A stretch of DNA of 64,000 nt from Circinella umbellata (taxonomy: Eukaryota; Mucoromycota; Mucoromycetes; Mucorales; Lichtheimiaceae): positions 434,001-498,000 of the forward strand of contig JAIWNF010000006.1 in assembly GCA_025093555.1 (NCBI GenBank), written 5' to 3'. The notes under the pieces are model-generated. The model ran no database searches. It saw only the letters and a program-made list of their open reading frames with translations, and was not told the origin of the DNA. This document shows positions 49,756 to 62,751 of the stretch, one piece after another. Made by a program: the position numbers and the translations under genes. Within the stretch, counting starts at the first letter, position 1. Each line of letters opens with the position of its first letter.

Positions 49756-50721
49756 ATGGGTACCATACAAAAAAATGGTTTACTATTTTTTTCACTTACT
49801 TTTATATGGTGTTTTTCTGGATCTACTACCTATGCCGAAACCCCAAGTCCACGATCAAATTTGGGTGCGTAATATCACATTATTAATATATATTTCGAAT
49901 ATTAAAAAATAGAAGTCATCAACAGCTCTGTCTCATGTAAAAATTATTATTTTATATTACCAATCGAATTATACATACACGACTCAAAACAATGTTCGAA
50001 TCAAACTAAAAAGAATAGACGTGTCTAACTTCTATTCCCTTGCACATATCATCACCATCATTATAATGATAATTAGGATGCGCATTTCTCTCTGACCAAA
50101 TTTATTGTTATGGTGGTACGCAAAATGGAGCAGTCCTCACGGATAATTATTTTTATTCTCTTGACACTTCTGAAGATATGAATTTAGACGAAATAAAATC
50201 TTCATGGAAACCTGTCAATATTCCAGCATCATCTTCTGGACAACAAGAGGTAGTTGTAGACCCAGGTCCAAACACCGATTTTGCAATTGCTTCACTTCCA
50301 AACTTAAATTTATTTATTGTTGATGGTGGCTCAGAATCAAAAGAATATCGAACGTTTACTTTTAATGTTTCAACTAATACATGGAAATATCTAGACAATA
50401 TCGAAGATCGTGATAATACGTAAGTATATAAGAGAAACAAAAATGAGTTAATCATTCGTGAGAAAGAAGACAAAATAGAATGTGATAATTATTATCATTA
50501 TCATTTATTTATTATCTTTGATTCAAAAAATAAAATCCCTTATTAAAATTAAATTGATTTCAAACACAATTATTAACTGTTAGCTTGTAAAAACAATTTG
50601 TTGCTGGTATCAACCATTATTTTCTCTCTTTTTTATATATTAGAACAGGGAACTGTGCTGTCGCTGATTCTGAAGATTGGGTTTACTTTACAGGGGGCAT
50701 AACGTAAACTACTTTTGTTCA

Positions 50722-50753
<32 letters not shown>

Positions 50754-52653
50754 ACGCAAAAGTGACGATATATATTATTGCAAAAAAGAAATATTTATGT
50801 ATGCTTTTCAAAACACAAAAACGTGTTGATTTTATTTTTTTTGGTTATTAGTGGTCAAATCAATGTCAATATAACAAATCCTGGAAGTTCTCTTTTCTCG
50901 AGACAAATAACTACATTGGATCCTGTGGTATGTACTTATGAGATATTTAATAATATTAAATAACCATTCCTTTTAACATATTTTTTTTTTGTTGAGTAAT
51001 TAACAACATTTATCTTGAGCAACTTGGACTTTTTTTTCTTAATTATTTACCTATGCCTATAATAGTCTGGAGTATGGTCTATGTACTCTGAAGGATGGCC
51101 TCAATCTGCTCCTGCAAGAGCTAATGCAGTGGGTGTATTGGGACAAGATGGACGAACAGTATACTATATCGGCGGACGCACTAATATTCTGAATGAACTT
51201 GCCAGTATGAATGATATTGCAATTCACGACATTCGTAATGATGCCTGGATTATGGGAAATACATCATCCTCATCGTTTATCCCACCTTCACGAATCAAGC
51301 ATAGTGCTACTTTAAGTAAGTTATACAGTATTAGTCAATAAATTACTCGACAATCTCGTTACAAAAAAAAACATGAAAAAGCATACATACGTAGTAGATA
51401 GCGAACACAATCATCTATAGAGGTATACAGTAGTAATAGACTTCAACATTTTATAATATTTATAGATCCAAACACAGGTGAAATCCTTGTTTATGGTGGA
51501 GACGGTAAGTAGAGAATTCAGACTTTATACTCTTCATAATTATTATGATTACTTATAGTTTTAGTAATTGGAAAAAAACTTATTATTTTTAATTATGAAT
51601 GTATGCAGATTATAACAGCGCTAGCAACACCCAAATAAGAAATGATTATATATATGTTCTTGATCCCGAAACAATGACATGGAAAAATCGAACTTTGAGC
51701 AATGCTTCTGGTGTCAATGGACCTACTCAACCTTTGAGTGGACACCAAGGTTAGAAATATAATATGTTTCTTAAACTAATCTTTCTATTTCTCAGGCATA
51801 GACGCTGATATCAATAAACCCTTTTCTTTGCTATACATAGCATTATTTGTTGGAAATAATACTCTTGTAATCATGTTTGGTGCTAATACAGCCGGTGAAG
51901 CAAGTAACGATATTTATTTACTTGACGTTGAAACGTATACATGGGTCGATCATATTTCCGGGTCAAATCCAGGTAAGAATGGCCATAACAATAATGATGA
52001 CGAGGAGAACGCCTCTTTGAGCGCTGGAGTTATTGCCGGAGCAGTAGTTAGTAGTGTTGTTGGAGTAAGTAAATATTATATAACAAAAAAAAAATGCCGA
52101 GTCCATTTTATGCTTATGGCGTATTATTATTACTGTGCAGTTTAAATAATGTTAACTTCTATATATAATATTCGCATAAAAATCAATTAAGGCCATAATT
52201 CTTGTTGGAGTTATTGTTATCATTATCATTAAAAGACGTCGAAACAGATTCAAAAATGGACAAAGATTAAACGAAAAAGCCGATGAAATCTCAAAAGAGA
52301 CAACAACAATAACAACAGGTCAAAGAAATAAGGGTAAGCAAAAAAATCATATTTTTGTTTCGTACGTATGGCGATTCATACGTAATATTGAACAAAACTA
52401 TTAACATTTTGCTTTACTATTAATAGAAGATAATAACCCTGATACTTTTACAGCTGATTTATTCCTGGATGATTTTTCAAAGAATGGTGGGAACACAAAA
52501 ATGAGTATTAATGTGGTTAGCAATTACTCATCAACACTTGGTGATTCCACAGGTTCAGAGGTGGTAGCAATAAAACCGTTGGGAGGAGGACCAGATCGAT
52601 ATCAGGCTATGAAACCAGACGCAAGCATCTCGACAAAACCAAACGCTCAATAA
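49756..52653 (+). CDS. Kelch-type beta-propeller single-pass membrane protein
   Basis: Ten exons sum to 1,611 nt, 536 residues. The N-terminal signal peptide is about residues 1-27 (FFSLTFIWCFSGSTTYA). The ectodomain repeats kelch/galactose-oxidase-like blades: IYCYGGTQNGAVLTDNYFY, DWVYFTGGITGGQ, VYYIGGRTNILNELASMND, ILVYGGDDYNSASNTQ and VIMFGANTAGEASNDIYLLD. N-glycosylation sequons are present. A transmembrane helix at about 399-427 (SAGVIAGAVVSSVVGAIILV) is followed by basic RRRNR and a cytoplasmic tail of about 110 residues. Such proteins are common in Mucoromycota and are linked to polarity or cell-surface sensing; the specific role is unknown. Frame intact. Confidence 0.88.
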
Positions 52654-53913
52654 CGAATGCAACTTTTCAATTGGCTTTCTACTGTTATTTATAATAAAGA
52701 TTTTTTTTTTAACTATTACGTATCACCTTCTGTTCTATGTTATTTATAATAATAAAAGTTTACTATATAATATGAGAAAGAAGTTTTCTGAATCCCATTT
52801 CATAGTTCAAATTAGAAAAAGAAAGGCTACGACTATAGCATATGCACGATCATAGAGTCTACATCCACGTATTTAACGATTAACACTAAATACGTAAAAA
52901 TATGCTCTTTTTAGTTTAAAAGGAGAGAGAGAAAGAACGTAGAATAAAATAGTCGGCAGAATGTTTGTCCAGAACAAAAAAGACATGCATTACGGAGGAT
53001 TTGTTCGTAGGGTTGATTATCATCCCTTAATAATGAAAGATATATATATATATATATATATATTAAGGAGTAGGTTTGATATAAACGGTTTGAGCAGAAG
53101 GTGCACATTTTTTGTATATTATACGTAAAAACATATATTTACGTATGTAGGTCATATGAATTTTTTTCTTTTATCTTCTATGTTCAATCTATGTGCATTT
53201 ATGTTTATTAAATAGAATTTTTAACGATAAAATTCTTGACATTATCAATTTTATTGACTCATGAAGTGACGATGGCGATGCAAAACAGAAAACAAATACA
53301 ACATCATGTATAGGGTTTTTGATGTGTATATTTTTTTATTATGGTCTAAACGGCCACTCTTCACAATATCCAACATGCAAAGGAATAGATAACTATCTAA
53401 TCATTGCGTATTGATGAATAAAGATTTGACCTGTCATTTTTAAGTATACTTGTTTAAAAACAAATATATGTTTACTTATTAGACATAAAAGAAAAAAGTA
53501 ACCAACAGATGTCTTGACAGCGAAATACCATAGAAACCATAATTTGTGGTTTATTCTTTTAAAGGCAAATTTTTCATTATTGATGCAAGTAAAAAAGTTC
53601 GTTGTCAGGTTACTTTTAGATATATTATGATAAACATTTTATATGATAAAATAATACCTAATTTTCATGAAAAAAAAATGAGGTATATCCGACTGAAAAG
53701 GTATTTAATGGACACGTTTCAATTTGACTTTAGTAACACTGGAAAAGAATAAAGTACTCGATACTTATAATGAAATAATTCACATTATGTAGCACAAAAG
53801 GATTGATGTAGCGAAACGAAACTTTTTTTTTTCAATCATCGGGGTTGAATTCATTGGTTTAGTTTTTGTTCTCGTGCTTAAGCACTGGATAATATACTCT
53901 GTTGTTCTGCTGC

Positions 53914-53945
<32 letters not shown>

Positions 53946-54216
53946 AGCAACCTTTACCGTCCTTTTTTTTCTCTGTTCTTGCTCTCCTTTGCTGTACTTT
54001 TTTATTTTTATTTTTTTTTCTGATCTTCCTTTTTATTTTTTTTACTCCACTCTTTTTAATTCTTCGAGAATTGTTTTTATAAAGGAAACCTTAAATACAA
54101 CCGCTGCACATTATATTATATACATTTATATATTATTATAATTACTATTGCTACTATTATAATTTGCATTGAAGTGGCTCCAATCAAAGCTGTATTTGCG
54201 AGACTCACTTCTTTAC
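52654..54216. other. Intergenic region upstream of SET2
   Basis: 1.56 kb, AT-rich, with a TA microsatellite at about 53,040-53,062 and a T-run of about 24 at 53,916-53,940 followed by pyrimidine-rich DNA, probably part of the SET2 promoter or leader. ORFs here are low-complexity and unsupported. Confidence 0.55.
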
Positions 54217-57200
54217 ATGCATAGCGCCAGCGTCAGGTATATATACACACTACATAATTTTTATTGGGAAATAAAAGGAGGAAATTTATTATTCAAAAAA
54301 CGATTCGGATTTTTTTTTTTAAAAAAAGAAAAAAGAAATGGTCAATAATAACTATAATGTAATAAGAACAATAGTAACAATTGGTTAATTATTAAATATA
54401 GAATTTCAGCGGTGACAATTAAAGAAGAAGATGCATTTTGTGGCAACACAAAAAGCGGTGAGTATTTTTTTTTTTATATATATTTTAGATCTAAAAAAAA
54501 AAAGAGTAGTTAAGGAAGGGAAGTATGGGTAGTGAAAAAAGGGGAAGGAAGGAAAGTGGAAAAGGGAATTGTTAAAAAAAAATACTAGTGATAATGAATG
54601 GACCATTATCTTTATATGCGTATATATATTTTTGTGTATCCACACAAAAACTCCATCGATTGAAAAAAGAGCGAGAAAAAAAAAATACTCATCCATTATT
54701 TACTAATTTAGTGTTCGACGTGAAAAAATGTTTCGAAAAAACCTCTTCACCAGAAACACCAGGTGACAGTATTGAAAGCGATCAAAACGAAAAGTCCCGT
54801 TTAACAGAAGAATTTCATCACATGGCCATTGAAGAAGATTATGTTAATGTGGTCGATGGAAATAGTTCAAAAATGGGTAGAAATAATAATAATAATGTTA
54901 CTGAGCCTAGTAAGTTTTTTTTTTTGGTTGGTTTTGATGTGTTTTACATATTGTTATATGTTACTAATTGAAAAAAAAATTATATATAAATATCGGAATG
55001 ATTTATTAAAAGAGAAATACCATGACGTTGATGACAGTGAAGAAGAAGATATAAAAAAGGAAAAGGAAGAAGAAAAAGAAGAATGGTTACCATCGGCAAC
55101 AGCCGAAGCGATGGAAACATATGAAAATACACTTACAAATATGTACCTCGGTCAAGCAACCGGTAAATCCATTACAGGGGAAGAATCGATGCCTTGCGAT
55201 TGTCGATATAATCCTAGAACGGATGATCCAGATGCTGCGTGCGGTGATGATAACTTTTGTATTAACCGAATGATGTTTATGGAATGTACTGAAAATGACT
55301 GTTCATGCGAACGATTTTGTCGTAATCGGAGGTTCCAATTGAGACAATATGCACGTGTGGATGTGATCAAGACCGAGAAAAAAGGTTATGGCTTACGTGC
55401 TTTGACTGATCTACCTGCGTAAGTTTTCATTTCAAAAAATAAAGTCATGGTAACGATTGCTACTATGGAGAAGATGGTACTAATAATAATGCTGAATGTT
55501 GTTTAGGAATGCATTTGTCATGGAATATATAGGTGAAGTAATTACAAATAGTGAATTCATTCGTCGTACCAAAGTATATGAAGCCGAAGGTTTATCACAT
55601 TATTATTTCATGACTTTAAAGACTGATGAAGTAAGTTTATTATTTACTTTATATATAAATTATAATTTATCATTATAAACAAGATAACTCATATATATAT
55701 TCAAATATTTATTGAATAGATTATCGATGCGACAAAAAAAGGTTGTTTGGCTCGATTCATTAATCATTCCTGTAATCCAAACTGTGTTACTCAAAAGTGG
55801 GTAGTGGGTAAGGTTATGCGCATTGGTATATTTACACGTACTCCGATCAAAGCTGGCCAAGAATTAACATTTGATTATAAGTTTGAACGTTACGGGTAAG
55901 AAAAAAAAACACGAAAAACTGTTTTGATAATCTTTCTTTTCTTTTGTCCCTTTATATATATATATATATATAAGCTCATTATTATTATTTTTCAACCTTG
56001 TAGTGCTGTTGCTCAAAAATGTTATTGTGGAGAACGAGGTTGTAAAGGATATATTGGAGGTGTTAGTGAAGATCAAATAGAAGAAGAAGCTGTCGAAGTT
56101 CCTATTTTACCCACTGATGATGACGAAGACGAATTTCATTCTATTCATACCACATCAACAACTGGTACTAATAATACAACCTTTTCTACAAATTCAACTA
56201 TTACGACCACGACGACTACTAAGAAATTGAAACGGAAACCAGGCAGACCACGTAATCCACGGCCATTAAAGAATGAAGATGAAGTTAATGACCTTGTGAA
56301 AAACATGTTGGACTCAGTTGGAAAAATGCATCTTGTCAACAAATTATTACATTCACTTGTTTTAACTAGTAAAGACGTATTAAAGAAATTTGTTCGATTA
56401 CACGGATTACGGTTATTAAAACTTTGGTTAGGTGAATGGAAAAATCATGACGATATTATTGAAAAAGCACTTCATGTTTTACAGAATTTACCATTGGCCA
56501 ATCGTAATGGTGTGGATGATTGTGGTATGTTCGAAGTGGTGGAGCGATTTGCTACAGATCATAACAATGAAGAAATTCGTTGTGTGTCGTTGGGTTTACT
56601 CGAAGATTGGAATAATTTGAATCGTGTATATCGAATTCCGAAGAGAGCAGCTGCTGAACCATCTCTTTCGGAAGAAGGAACTACCGGTAATTAATTTTTT
56701 ATTTTTGTTTTAATTTGTAGGCTTAAGGGTAGTAAAGTAGTTATTTTTTTTCTCCGGTTTACTAATCCCTTAACAATTAAACGGAATATAGATGGTCAGA
56801 ATGGGGTCAAACGAACAAATGAAGATGCCATGGAAGAATCAGCAATCAAACGAGCTCGTTTTCAATCAACACGTGAATTTTTTGATCCAGATGACGACTT
56901 TTATGAAAACTTTTCAACAGAAGCAGATGCCATGGAGATTTATTGGAGAATGCAGTATCCACCTGTTCCGATTATTCCTACCGGTCCACGAGCACAACAA
57001 CAACAATTATACGCACCTCCATCTTATCCATATTATTATGGTCCAAGACGTAGTCCAGAAAAACGATCTTACTATAATAAGCATTTGGATTTAAATTCTT
57101 CATATAACAGTGCTCCCACCCATTCACCGACTGATCCAAAAACCTCAGGATCACATCACCATCATTATTATAATCCATATAACCATAGCCATCATCATCA

Positions 57201-58493
57201 TAATCACCACAACCATCATAATCAGTATCATCATAGTCATCAACTTCATAATGTAACAACGGAACAACAAAGTTATGATACACGAATGCCAACACCTACA
57301 ACAACAGTTACATCCACATCGGTATCAGCTTACGATATAAGTGTATCAACAACTCCAACAACATCGATGAATATACCAACGGGTCCTGCCGCAGATATTC
57401 AACCAGCTGAACCTAAATTACCACCGAATTGGCGATGGGCAACAGATAATAATGGCAATGTATATTATTATAACCGGTTGACTGGAAAAACACAATGGGA
57501 AATGCCTGAAGATAAAGCAAGTTCAATTGAAGGTGTGAGTCAAGCGGAATTAGATGGATTTGTTGAAAAGGCTATATTAAATGCACAACAAAAAAAGAAA
57601 AGCTCTTCAACGACTACTACTACTACTACAACTACACCTATCATTGAATCAAAACAATCAGGCAGTACTCCCATGGCAACGTCGACAACTGCTACTAGTA
57701 GTACGAGTACTTCAGCATCAACAACGCCAGCTACTGAACATCGTCGACCTTTAACGAATGGCAGTGGTGATATTAATTTATCTTCAACAGGATCATCTTC
57801 CTCTCTAAAACGAAAAGCGTTAAAGGAAGCTGAATTAAAACAAGAAGTTGGTAGGGTGGTCACCAAATACCTTAGTTCGAAAAAATCATTATGGAGAAAT
57901 GATAAAACTGTTTTCAAGGAACTTGCTCGAAAGGTAAAAATATAGTTATTTTACTAACCGTTCATTGAGATTGACGAGAGTGGTTGATATGTTGGAGGGT
58001 GAGAGTTTTTATGATAACTAAATAGGACTTTAATTTTTTATTCATATATTAGCTTACACATCACATTGTGGATCGAGAGACGAATTCTTCACGTAAAATT
58101 CATGGTATGAATGATGGATTAAAAAGTAAAATCGAACGGTTTATCAATGATCATGGTGCAGATTTTGTATCGAAATTGGAACGAAAAGGAGCTATCAGTA
58201 ATAGTAGTAATAATAGTCGTTCACGGACACAATCTACACCAGCATCCTCTCCTGATGCATATTATACAAGCCACGGTAGTGCATCGCCAGTACAACAACA
58301 CTATCAACATCATTCACCACCAAATAATAATACTTCTTCTCCTGTACATTACATTCGTAGTAAACAACAACAAAAAGTCAACAACTCGTATTCATCATCA
58401 CAAGATATATTATCATCATCACCTTATACATCATCTCGTCGATCAACACCTGACATAGCATCTTTATCCTCATCATCTAGAAAATATGGATAA
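54217..58493 (+). CDS. SET2: SET2, histone H3K36 methyltransferase
   Basis: Nine exons (54217-54236, 54402-54457, 54712-54909, 55013-55418, 55507-55630, 55720-55895, 56004-56686, 56792-57933 and 58053-58493) sum to 3,246 nt, 1,081 residues. AWS domain at about 150-200 ([29 protein letters not shown]). SET domain at about 204-325 ([44 protein letters not shown]). Post-SET at about 333 ([14 protein letters not shown]). There is a GRPRNPRP basic patch. A WW domain lies at about 764-793 ([20 protein letters not shown]). The C-terminal SRI region (about 900-980) binds phosphorylated RNA polymerase II. A His/Asn/Tyr-rich stretch lies at about 674-706. The enzyme methylates H3K36 during elongation. 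The first two short exons are the least certain part. Confidence 0.95.
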
Positions 58494-59222
58494 TTTGAAA
58501 TACTAATTATCTTCTGATTTTATTTTTATATGATTCCCCTTTCCGTTCCCCCTTTCAATTTCTTCTTTCCCACATTTCTTCTTCTTTCTATCTTTATTCA
58601 CATTTAACTTACACACATACACAAGATACAAAAAAAAACCTCAAAGAAAAATCTACATTATAATAACGTTTTTAGTAAATTCATTTTTTTATACAACTAC
58701 ACTCACTCACTCACTCACGCACTCACAAAAAAAATCTCACATTTGTACATAACTACAATTTATTTTTCTTTCTCTTTTTTTTTTCTGATTTGCACACATC
58801 AAAAAATGAAAAAAATAAAAAATCATTTTATAGGATTTATCCCTTATTACGTAGCTTTTTTTTTTTTCTGTTTCTTGCTCTCTCCCTTTGAATATATGTA
58901 TATAGGATCAATTTGAACCGAGAATATCCTTTCAGTGATACATAGGAAACGCGGAGATGATTGCGAGGTTACTCATTATTATTATGACTACAAAATAATT
59001 AAACCTATCTTTTCATAACAAAGTTTATCAAAGTCGTGTGAATTTTGCTTTTTTTTTTTTGCAACCAATAAAGATAAGATTAAAAGTAATTTGGAGACGC
59101 GATCTTGATATAAAAAGAAAAGTTTCTTGTTTCTTGTTTTGTATCTTCTTATCTTACTTTCTCTATTTTATTTTCTCACACTACGTACCTTATTTTATTC
59201 TTTTCTGAACACAATAAAAAAA
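58494..59222. other. Intergenic region between SET2 and the deacetylase gene
   Basis: 730 bp with pyrimidine-rich runs and a CACT repeat (about 58,698-58,725). It holds the SET2 3' flank and the promoter of the next gene. No gene seen. Confidence 0.55.
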
Positions 59223-60738
59223 ATGGATGTTGTTTATTCAGCAGATTGTGCATTGCATGATCCTCCCTTTGAGCTAACGCGTGGTGTTGTTAAACCTTAT
59301 GTTGGTAAATATATTTATATACTTTATACAACTATGTTAAACAATTCTTCTGATACTTTCTTATTTTTTTTAAAAAAAAAAGAATCACCTGCAAGATTAG
59401 AGTCAATTAAAAAATTTATCGATTCCCAACCAAGTACATTCACTATTACTGAACCATGTGATTATTCCTTGACGCCCATTTTAAACGTTCATAAAGAAGA
59501 CTATCTTCAATTCTTACATACAATCTATGAAGACTGGGTGAATCAAGGATTACCCAAAGACGCTGTTACAGGAGAATGTTTCAACCATACCAATTCATTC
59601 AACAAGATTGATCCTGAAATTCTAAAAGAAACAGCTCTTATGACTCCTTCTGGACGTGTGGGAATGTATGTATTTGATTTATCCATTGCATTTACTTCAA
59701 AGACATGGTTATCGACATATACAGCTGCACAGATTGCATTGACGGCAGCTCATAAATTGCTTCAACTTCAAAAAGAAAATGAAGAGAAAGGAAAGGCAGC
59801 AGCAATTTATGGTCTCTGTAGACCACCGGGACATCATGCTAATTGTTGTGTAGCAGGTGGTAAAGTATTTAAATATAAAAAAGAACGCCTAAAAAAACAG
59901 GGGTCGAGTTTTGGATTATGGTTTTATCTTTTTTGTGTAACTAAATTCTATATGCAATAGGTTATTGTTTTGTAAACAATGCTGCTGTAGCTGTAAAATT
60001 TTTGCAGGATTATACCTTGGAGGAAATGAATACAATGAGTAAGCCGCTTGAATTCAATCCAAAAGATTCGATTACGGCGAGTGAACCAAAACCAAAGTCA
60101 TCAACAGATAAACCAAAGAAAAAGATTATGATTGTTGACGTAGACTACCACCAGTATGTGTTTTTTTTTTCTAAAAAAATATCTGATCAGGAAGAAAAAC
60201 AGTTGCAGAGTTTGATTGTAGTGAGACGAATAAAAACTAATTTAATCTATTTTTTGACACAAAAAATAATTATTATAGCGGTAACGGTACTCAAGATATC
60301 TTTTATGATGACTCATCTGTACTTTATATTTCACTACATGGTCATCCTGATTATCCATTTTTCAGTGGCAGTGCTAAAGAAATAGGTCGAGGAGAAGGTC
60401 AAGGTTACAATATAAATATTCCATTGGATCCAAAAACAACCACAGATGAAATTTATCTCGATCATTTAACAAAAGTTTTAGAAGAAAATCAAATTGTACA
60501 AGAATTTAACGCAGACATTATTGTTTGTTCAATGGGATTGGATACATGGCATGAAGATCCCATTGCTGGTATGAAAGGTTTAAAGAATGTCGAGACCTAT
60601 TTTAAAATTGGTGGGTTGCTCAAAAATAGTAAAAGCTGTAAGGGACGTCCAGTATTATTTATTCAAGAAGGGGGTTATACAATTGAAAAATTGGGACAAT
60701 TAGCTTGTCGCATTTTACAAGGCTTTCTGGATTCTTAA
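59223..60738 (+). CDS. Histone-deacetylase-fold enzyme, acetylpolyamine amidohydrolase-like
   Basis: Four exons (59223-59304, 59383-59859, 59961-60153 and 60279-60738) sum to 1,212 nt, 403 residues. Zn-dependent deacetylase landmarks are ESPARLESIKKFI, then RPPGHHANCCVAGGYCFVNN (catalytic His pair, about 174-180), DVDYHHGNGTQDIFYDDSSV (Zn ligands, split by intron 3 at about 251), CSMGLDTWHEDP (Zn Asp) and IQEGGYTIEKLG (catalytic Tyr at about 384). The HPDYPFFSGSAKEIGRGEGQ segment, with its Pro-Phe-Phe and GRGEGxGYN spacing, is closer to bacterial-type acetylpolyamine amidohydrolases than to Rpd3/Hda1 histone deacetylases. Deacetylation of acetylated polyamines or other small amides is therefore the likelier role. 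No polyamine genes adjoin. Confidence 0.9.
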
Positions 60739-62127
60739 ATTTATATGTTTTTTACTATCTATTTTTACTACTACTATTAATACATTATACTATTAAATAG
60801 AAACATATGTAATAAATTAACAAACGCGTGGGGTTGCAAATGTACTTTTTAAACATTCTTAGTCAGGAAAGTAAAAATCACTTCAAGGTTGGCTGCTATT
60901 TTGTTTTGTTTTTTTTGGCTGGTGGTCTATTTCTATAGAAAATTTACAACTCTCAGTACGGATCCATTAGCAGTTAAAGAGAGTTTAAAGTGTCTTTATA
61001 TGGGGATACAGCATGATCATAAAGCAAAGTTGTCCTGAGAAACATTAAATCTAGACTCCAATGATCATTCCCTTTTCACGCGATAGAGCTACTTTCGGAT
61101 CCACTACAGATACACAATATAGAATAGCGAGAATTAACAAGTATATATAGGATATTGGTGCATTTGAACGATATTAAAAGTTATTTTACCAAGTGGACGA
61201 CTAAAACTAACCCGGATCTATTGGAATATACGTACGTAGCCGCTTTCTTGCAATGCGTCACAAACTGGGCGTGGGGCATGTTTCTTATAAGCATAGAATG
61301 ATTATGTATAAGTATCGTTTCAAATAAAAAAGAAGCTGTTACCCAATATGATATCAAGATTTTGCTTTCCCTTTCTTCTCTCCTCCTACCTCCACTAATC
61401 AAGTATTGTTTCTTTTCATTAACGAATGGCACAGAACAAGCCATATCATTATTGACAAGATGGTTAAAAAACACTGTTCCCTGTTTTTTCTCGCTTATTA
61501 GATTGTATATCGCAAAAGTATACCTGTTTATTTTTGACAGCTAATATTACATAATGGCTTTATATCATAAGATTCATAAAGTTGTCTTGGAGACGTTTTT
61601 ACCTCATTTTTTTATGATAATATTATGTAACAAAATCGAGAAGTTCTTTAACGAACATTTTAACATAATACAATATTGACCGCCTAGTCTATATGAGATA
61701 TAATATAGCTATCAAATTGTGTATAACGACTCTAACTACTTACTATATATTTTTGCAGCTCATACGTTTGTCTAAATTTTCAATATAAAGTACTTTTTCA
61801 TAACATGGCATCAATGAAGAGTAAAAAAAAGGTTGATGTTCCTATATTTAGTTTTAGAAAAAGAAAAGGACATAAAGTATGGGGAAACTTTGTACTGTGT
61901 TCATAATGAAAGTTACTTTACCATCATATCTAGCGAGTAGTTATGTATGACTGTATTTTAACGCGTTATAAGTGAAACATAACTGATTGTTGCATGAGCC
62001 ATCATGCATTTTTTTAATACAGTATTTTATTTAGAATATCACTACTCTGCTAACACTATTTATGCTTAAGTGTAAGAAAACAATTGTGCTATAATATAAT
62101 CAAGATCTGGCTTTCCTATTCAAATCA
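60739..62127. other. Convergent intergenic region
   Basis: 1.4 kb between converging genes, AT-rich, no supported gene. Two opposing 60-100-aa ORFs around 61,180-61,540 overlap each other in antisense and have no domain. Confidence 0.55.
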
Positions 62128-62707
62128 CTATATGTATTCTTTAGTTTTTAAAAGCTTTCCAAATCGCTGAATATCATCAACTAATATTTCACCACATTCA
62201 AGTGCAGGAAAATGACCACCCTAATGTTAAAGAATGTAAACAAAAAATTTAAATAAAATAATAATTAACAAACTATGTTTACTTATCACAATAAAAAGAT
62301 TTATATATATACCACATTAGCTTCATTATATTGTTGTAAATTTGAACCTGCTTCTATCCACTCTCGAGGATACTAAATAACATTATTAGTACGTATTATT
62401 TATTTCCTCTTTTCAAAGAACGCGGTTTACATTAAAAAAATATTATAAATGTATATACCTTCATAAGTTCTGCGGGGAAATATATCACTCCAACAGGGAT
62501 TTTGACAGGACTCATAAACATATCTTTCATAGAAGAGTCATTCATTACTTCATAATAGAATCGAGTTGATGAAGAAATTGAATTTGTTAACCAGTATATA
62601 GTTACTTGAGTTAAAAATTCATTTGCGGTAATAGACTCTGGCAAAACCATGTTATCATCTTTGTTTTCTGGGTATGTCCAGTTATGATATTTTTCAAGGA
62701 TCCATGC

Positions 62708-62751
<44 letters not shown>

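Noticed and set aside
53546..53752. 68-aa plus-strand ORF upstream of SET2
   Set aside because: No domain, no homology recognised and no splice continuity with SET2.
56978..57917. Minus-strand ORFs over the SET2 His-rich and Thr-rich segments
   Set aside because: Antisense shadows of repetitive SET2 coding sequence.
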